DNA of 9,926 bases from Chitinophagaceae bacterium (GTDB lineage Bacteria; Bacteroidota; Bacteroidia; Chitinophagales; Chitinophagaceae). The notes below the pieces were generated by a model. That model had not been told where the DNA came from. It ran no database searches and worked only from the letters and a program-made list of their open reading frames with translations. The position numbers were made by a program, and so were the translations under genes. The stretch spans positions 1 to 9,926 of the forward strand of contig JAOQAL010000547.1 of assembly GCA_025963615.1 (NCBI GenBank), read 5' to 3'. Of the stretch, positions 7,006-9,926 are shown piece by piece. Numbering within the stretch: position 1 is the first letter of the stretch; each line of letters opens with the position of its first letter.

Positions 7006-7346
7006 AGGATATTCACTTATTGGGGTCAGGCTGCTGCTTAAAACTTCTATCTATCATGCTGGACTTATTACTGCTACGACCACCAGGCTACAGCATTGAT
7101 TTTCATTATAAAATAACGATAGTCTACAACCATTTGAAATCGTGTATTATATATTTCCTGCGTAAACTATAAGAGTGGCTGTCTGTAGGTATTTACCTAC
7201 ACCCGATAAAGGAATACTCTTAGATCAGGCTGGCGTTGAAATTGCTTAAGGGCAAAAAAGTGAAAAAACGTATATACTTGAATCCTAAGGACTTTTATAA
7301 ATAGGTATCAGTTTATTACCGGCAGTGCGTAACTTGCGCCCCAATT
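7006..7346. other. Divergent intergenic region between barrel gene and ketoacyl synthase gene
   Basis: This 341-nt gap should hold the promoters of both diverging genes. It contains the nested inverted repeats at 7170-7222 (listed separately). On the plus strand TATACTTG (7271-7278) resembles a Bacteroidota -7 box, but no TTTG is found at the normal 19-21 nt upstream of it, so I do not call it. No small gene is supported. Confidence 0.55.
7184..7201. promoter_or_regulatory. Palindromic operator candidate between divergent genes
   Basis: TGTAGGTATTTACCTACA is made of two exact 8-bp inverted arms around TT. It is nested in a second, wider inverted pair, TAAGAGT (7170-7176) and ACTCTTA (7216-7222). 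It lies 146 nt before the ketoacyl synthase ATG and 179 nt before the TTG start of the barrel gene. There is no T-run beside it, so it is not a terminator. The symmetry and position fit a dimeric DNA-binding regulator, and the wider pair could also give an RNA or cruciform hairpin. The regulator is not identifiable here. Confidence 0.55.
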
Positions 7347-8597
7347 ATGAAAAGAGTAGCGATAACAGGACTTGGGGCCATAACACCTCTCGGTAATTCA
7401 GTAGCTGAATTCTGGCAAAATATTGTTGCCGGAAAAAGTGGGGCAGCCCTGCTGACAAAATTTGATGCATCAAAATTTAAAACACGTTTTGGATGTGAAG
7501 TAAAAGGTTTTGAGGCAACCCAATACATTGATAAGAAAGAGATAAAAAAGTATGACCTATTCACCCAGTATGCGATAGCAGCCTGCGACCAGGCCATACT
7601 CGATGCAAAGCTTGATTTCACCCAGATGGATGAAATGATGCGTTACGAAGTGGGAGTAATATGGGGTTCCGGAAACGGCGGCATTGGTACATTCGAGGAA
7701 CAGTTAAAAGACTTTGATACCGGGGATGGAACGCCCCGCTTCAATCCTTACTTCATTCCTAAAATGATCGTTGATATTGCAGCAGGTGTAATTTCTATCC
7801 GTCATAAACTACATGGACCCAATTATGCCACGGTTTCGGCCTGCGCATCTTCCAACACGGCTATCATCAACGCGTTTGATACGATACGATTGGGTAAAGC
7901 GACCATCATGATTGCCGGCGGATCCGAAGCTGCCATAACCACCGCATCGGTAGGTGGCTTCAATGCAGCACAGGCTTTATCGAAAAGAAATGATATGCCG
8001 GATAGAGCATCGCGGCCTTTTGATAAAGACCGGGATGGCTTTGTGATGGGCGAAGGCGCCGGGGCCTTGATATTAGAGGAATGGGAACATGCTATAAAAA
8101 GAGGTGCTCCTATTTATGCGGAAATGGCTGGTGGCGGAATGGCTGCGGATGCCTATCATTTAACGGGCACACCACCTGATGGTTTAGGGGCGGCTTTGGG
8201 TATGTCAAAGGCATTAGCGGATGCGGGGATCTCACCGGAAAAAATTGATTACATCAATGCGCACGCTACGTCTACCGGATTAGGCGACATCAGTGAACTT
8301 CATGGCGTTAAAAAAATTTTTAAAGATCTACCGGTTGCCATCAGTGGCACCAAGTCAATGACCGGCCATTTATTAGGAGGCGCCGGGGCTATCGAAAGTA
8401 TTATCAGTGTACTATCCGTAAAGCATGATATTATTCCCGGCACTATCAATACCGAAAATTTGGATGAGCAGGTGCCGCCCGGGTTAAATATTATTCTTGG
8501 CAAATCCATAAGCAGGCCGGTAAATTATGTACTCAATAATACCTTTGGCTTTGGAGGACATACAGCCAGTTCTATTTTTAAAAAATATAGTGCTTAA
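7347..8597 (+). CDS. fabF: FabF-like beta-ketoacyl-ACP synthase (KAS II family)
   Basis: This 416-residue thiolase-fold enzyme would condense an acyl-ACP or acyl-enzyme with malonyl-ACP in fatty acid or related acyl-chain elongation in the cytoplasm. It opens with KRVAITGLGAITPLG, and the Cys-His-His triad is complete: Cys166 in TVSACASSN, His306 in NAHATSTG and His341 in MTGHLLGGAGA. RASRPFDKDRDGFVMGEGAG (220-239) and NNTFGFGGHT (397-406) are the other family signatures; length and spacing match KAS II. It departs from usual Bacteroidota FabF in the first His motif (HATSTGLGD, normally HGTSTPLGD), in TGTPPDGLG for TAPHPEGLG, and in GFGGHTASS for GFGGHNA. There is no adjacent acyl-carrier protein, rnc or other lipid gene; a 341-nt gap precedes it and repeats follow. 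I infer a second FabF paralogue, possibly for a specialised acyl chain. The symbol is by family only. Confidence 0.92.
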   Translation: MKRVAITGLGAITPLGNSVAEFWQNIVAGKSGAALLTKFDASKFKTRFGCEVKGFEATQYIDKKEIKKYDLFTQYAIAACDQAILDAKLDFTQMDEMMRYEVGVIWGSGNGGIGTFEEQLKDFDTGDGTPRFNPYFIPKMIVDIAAGVISIRHKLHGPNYATVSACASSNTAIINAFDTIRLGKATIMIAGGSEAAITTASVGGFNAAQALSKRNDMPDRASRPFDKDRDGFVMGEGAGALILEEWEHAIKRGAPIYAEMAGGGMAADAYHLTGTPPDGLGAALGMSKALADAGISPEKIDYINAHATSTGLGDISELHGVKKIFKDLPVAISGTKSMTGHLLGGAGAIESIISVLSVKHDIIPGTINTENLDEQVPPGLNIILGKSISRPVNYVLNNTFGFGGHTASSIFKKYSA

Positions 8598-8633
8598 TTT
8601 TTTTATTTACTCTGGAAGCCCGGATAGCCTGGC

Positions 8634-8711
8634 ATCGCATTGGCGTCAAGCTAATTTTCCAGTTTGTTGTGTGCTATCAAGGGACAGCGATATAGCGTTG
8701 AAGTCACAGTA
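8634..8711. repeat. R1 repeat, copy 1
   Basis: The copy opens ATCGCATTGGCGTCAAG and continues through CCAGTTTGTTGTGTGCTATC and AAGGGA to GTCACAGTAG. A small hairpin follows AAGGGA: CAGCG, 6-nt loop, CGTTG, with one G-T pair. A degraded CCCGGATAGCC-TGGCATCG precedes it, recalling the CCCGAT-ATCGGG hairpin at 9280. Confidence 0.85.
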
Positions 8712-8719
8712 GTCTCCAA

Positions 8720-8804
8720 GCCCCATCAAGGAACCAGCCCGTCCCGATTTTTTTCGCGAGGGCATATTCCCCACCTGCCGGTCGGCAGGGTTTTCCAGAG
8801 AGCC
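8720..8804. repeat. R2 repeat, copy 1, with GC-rich hairpins
   Basis: It opens CCCCATCAAGGAACCAGCCC, then has an imperfect stem (GCCCGTCCCGA, T-loop, TCGCGAGGGC). Next is a perfect 7-bp hairpin CCTGCCG-GT-CGGCAGG (8774-8789) followed by TTTT, which could end the ketoacyl synthase transcript about 180 nt after its stop codon. Confidence 0.8.
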
Positions 8805-8884
8805 ATCGCATTGGCGTCAAGACTAATTTTCCAGTTTGTTGTGTGCTATCAAGGGAGTAGCGGTACACCGCTGAAATCACAATA
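8805..8884. repeat. R1 repeat, copy 2
   Basis: It shares ATCGCATTGGCGTCAAG with copy 1 at a spacing of 171 nt, then the same CCAGTTTGTTGTGTGCTATC. Here the small hairpin is perfect: AGCGGT, AC loop, ACCGCT. The sequence differs from the other copies but the pairing is kept. Confidence 0.85.
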
Positions 8885-8900
8885 TCGATCCAACCCCATC

Positions 8901-9061
8901 TGCCTTGTGTTCCAGCGGAACACTTTGTGGGTAGAGGATGCGGCGTTCCAGAACGCATTGTGCGCCTCGGTCTGTTGCATGTCTCCCGGTAATAAGTACC
9001 CTAAACCTGGAACGTGTTGAATGTACTTAAATAATTTTTCTTCCGGGTTCTATTCTGGAAA
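8901..9061. mobile_element. Apparent 161-nt insertion splitting R2 copy 2, flanked by CATC
   Basis: R2 copy 2 begins normally (CCCCATC, 8894-8900), breaks off, and resumes at 9062 with CATCAAGGAACC. Taking out 8901-9061 and one CATC restores an R2 like the other two. The insert holds two perfect hairpins, GTGTTCC-AGC-GGAACAC (8907-8923) and GCGTTC-CA-GAACGC (8943-8956), linked by TTTGTGGGTAGAGGATGC, and a nested pair CCCGG/CCGGG (8985, 9043) around TAAGTAC/GTACTTA (8993, 9023). It has no coding capacity and no clear terminal inverted repeats, so it would be a non-autonomous element. CATC may be a target duplication or chance microhomology. Confidence 0.5.
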
Positions 9062-9104
9062 CATCAAGGAACCGTCCGAAAAACAGCCTGTCCCGATTTT
9101 TTCG
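9062..9104. repeat. R2 repeat, copy 2, remainder
   Basis: It carries CATCAAGGAACC and AACAGCCTGTCCCGA followed by a T-run, then runs straight into the next R1 through TCGCA, so the second half of R2 with the CCTGCCG hairpin is missing. Confidence 0.75.
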
Positions 9105-9185
9105 CATAGGCGTCAAGCTAATTTTGACAACAGATCTGTTGTGTGCTATCAAGGGAGTAGCGATACACTGCTGAGGTCATAGTAG
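9103..9185. repeat. R1 repeat, copy 3, with a copy-specific 16-bp palindrome
   Basis: TCGCATAGGCGTCAAGC opens the copy, and GTTGTGTGCTATCAAGGGAG and GTCATAGTAG follow as in the others. In place of CCAGTTTGTTGT it has a perfect palindrome ACAACAGATCTGTTGT (9127-9142). The small hairpin reads AGCG..TGCT with one G-T pair. Confidence 0.85.
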
Positions 9186-9193
9186 CACAGAAG

Positions 9194-9297
9194 CCCCATC
9201 AGGGAACCAGCCCGAAAACAGCCTGTCCCGATTTTTTTCGGGACGCTGTTATCCCCGCCTGTCCGGCCGGCAGGGTTTTTCCCGATAGCCATCGGGA
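9194..9297. repeat. R2 repeat, copy 3 (most complete)
   Basis: CCCCATCAGGGAACCAGCCC is followed by a long hairpin: AACAGC (9217-9222) with GCTGTT (9245-9250) outside and GTCCCGA (9225-9231) with TCGGGAC (9238-9244) inside, 13 pairs with a 2-nt bulge and a loop of T. Next come CCTG-CCGG/CCGG-CAGG (9258-9274) and the CCCGAT hairpin listed as a terminator. Confidence 0.85.
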
Positions 9298-9340
9298 CTT
9301 TTTTTGTCGCAGATCCCGATAGCTTTCGGGAATTCTTTTT
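9280..9340 (+). terminator. Two tandem CCCGA hairpins, each followed by T-runs
   Basis: TCCCGAT (9280-9286) pairs with ATCGGGA (9291-9297) and is followed by CTTTTTTT; TCCCGA (9314-9319) pairs with TCGGGA (9326-9331) and is followed by AATTCTTTTT. Both have the shape of plus-strand intrinsic terminators. They lie about 700 nt beyond the nearest plus-strand gene, so they may be repeat modules rather than dedicated terminators. Confidence 0.5.
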
Positions 9341-9412
9341 GGCCAAACAAAAAGAAAAGAAAAAGAAATTGCTGATAATTAAGGAAGTTGCCTTGGCCAA
9401 ACAAAAAGAAAA
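9339..9412. repeat. Two direct copies of a 20-nt purine-rich motif
   Basis: TTGGCCAAACAAAAAGAAAA occurs at 9339-9358 and again at 9393-9412, a spacing of 54 nt, with A- and G-rich sequence between. It directly follows the CCCGA hairpins and ends the repeat block. Confidence 0.85.
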
Positions 9413-9576
9413 AAGCAACCAAAAGCTCATGAGTCATCCGAAAGCTCAACGAAGATTTAAAAATGAATACTGGTGATATTGATCTTCGGTTTGTTTTAAC
9501 GCCATTTTCCCTTTTAAATCTTTACCCAGCTTGCTTTTATTCCTATGTGGATATCTCTTACCTTAACGCAAATGAG

Positions 9577-9926
9577 TCAGCCGGGGACCTTCAGACCAGA
9601 CTGTCCGAACGATTTCAGTTCAATAATACCAGGGGGAAGCGGCTGTTGATTCCAGTGTTTATGAATTGCCATGGCCGCTCCTAACGCTGATGCCTGCGCT
9701 ACGGAGGCCGCATATACTTCCATACCGGGAAAAGCTTCTGCGAGCAGGTACATGTAAAGTGCATTTTTACTAAATCCACCGTCAACAAATATTCTCTTTA
9801 CGGTCGTTCCACTGAGTACTAATTGTGTTGATTGCAATTGCTGGACAATAATATCTGCTATTAACTGATGGTAGGCTTCTTCATAACTGGCAAATCCTTC
9901 GAGGTTTCTTTCTCCAAAAACAGATT
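9577..9926 (-). CDS. C-terminal part of an FGGY-family carbohydrate kinase (partial, runs off right edge)
   Basis: The frame is open from the right edge (first full codon near 9924) to TGA at 9577, giving the last 116 residues. It reads through upstream of the internal TTG at 9837 (SVFGERNLEGFASYEEAYHQ), so that TTG is not the start. RIFVDGGFSKNALYMYLLAE and VYAASVAQASALGAAMAIH are the family's C-terminal ATP-binding signature: a GG-x-SKN turn, then the alpha helix with A-x-ALGAA. Such kinases phosphorylate a sugar such as rhamnulose, xylulose or fuculose in the cytoplasm. The fragment resembles kinases that in Bacteroidota often sit with rhamnose genes, but the substrate cannot be fixed without the N-terminal half. 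The gene ends here with no partner on the left; the repeat block follows. Confidence 0.88.
   Translation of the reverse strand, partial: SVFGERNLEGFASYEEAYHQLIADIIVQQLQSTQLVLSGTTVKRIFVDGGFSKNALYMYLLAEAFPGMEVYAASVAQASALGAAMAIHKHWNQQPLPPGIIELKSFGQSGLKVPG

Larger units (their letters stand above)
8598..9576. other. Gene-free region of mosaic hairpin repeats
   Basis: About 980 nt separate the ketoacyl synthase gene from the stop of the sugar kinase gene. From about 8620 to 9415 nearly everything is repeated sequence: three copies of one unit (R1), three of a second (R2), short GC-rich hairpins, an apparent insertion and two copies of a 20-nt motif, each listed below. Frames of 66-118 codons that cross the region change reading frame between copies and have no family resemblance. 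From 9431 to 9576 only AT-rich sequence is seen, with CGAAGAT (9450-9456) and ATCTTCG (9482-9488) as a loose inverted pair. Confidence 0.75.

Noticed and set aside
7316..7621. 101-codon minus-strand frame over the start of the ketoacyl synthase gene
   Set aside because: It is antisense to a clear FabF N-terminus and has no independent support.
8664..9020. 118-codon plus-strand and 84-codon minus-strand frames in the repeat block
   Set aside because: They run through R1, R2 and hairpins, do not keep the same frame in the other copies, and are split by the apparent insertion.
8634..9185. CRISPR array from regularly recurring R1 sequence
   Set aside because: The units are about 80 nt, their spacing is uneven, the sequence between is itself repeated, and there are no cas genes.
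9149..9430. 93-codon minus-strand frame
   Set aside because: It is a translation of hairpins and A/G-rich direct repeats; its low-complexity Phe, Lys and Ser content follows from the repeat sequence.
9463..9684. 73-codon plus-strand frame
   Set aside because: It overlaps the well-supported C-terminus of the sugar kinase on the other strand and has no recognisable feature.

Overview
The window looks like a chromosomal segment from a Bacteroidota bacterium, most likely of the Chitinophagaceae type. The reasons are a short primary-type sigma factor beginning MRELKI and lacking region 1.1, a protein with a type IX secretion (T9SS) C-terminal sorting domain, a FabF of the Bacteroidota kind, start regions almost without Shine-Dalgarno sequences, and hairpin-rich intergenic repeats. 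No plasmid, phage structural, CRISPR, tRNA or rRNA signature is visible. The taxonomic call is inference from protein style, not from a search.

Layout, left to right. 1-621 (-): N-terminal membrane half of a sensor protein cut by the window edge. 738-917 (-): a possible 59-residue membrane peptide. 918-1457: an AT-rich gap ending in the upstream region of the sigma gene, with a 12-bp palindrome. 1458-2327 (+): a divergent RpoD-like sigma factor, followed by an intrinsic terminator. 2405-2632: a foldback repeat built of GAGCTNN heptamers that fills the gap between this gene and a convergent gene. 2630-3049 (-): a stand-alone degenerate histidine-kinase ATPase domain. 3430-7005 (-): three exported-protein genes in one direction, in transcription order a small putative outer-membrane barrel, a tail-fibre-like protein with a C-terminal S74 intramolecular chaperone, and a T9SS cargo protein. 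7006-7346: a divergent intergenic region with a strong palindromic operator candidate. 7347-8597 (+): a FabF-like ketoacyl synthase standing alone. 8598-9576: about 1 kb without genes, made of mosaic hairpin repeats, one of which appears split by a 161-nt insertion flanked by CATC. 9577-9926 (-): C-terminal end of an FGGY-family sugar kinase.

The three-gene unit at 3430-7005 is the clearest functional cluster. All three products carry signal peptides, the gaps are 77 and 37 nt, and together they suggest a surface or envelope module. The sigma factor and the FabF both look like secondary paralogues rather than the housekeeping copies: each keeps its core catalytic or binding motifs but departs from the usual Bacteroidota consensus at conserved positions. 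I see no defence system or biosynthetic cluster. The most unusual content is non-coding: the composite repeats at 8630-9415, the foldback at 2405-2632, and the palindrome at 7184-7201.
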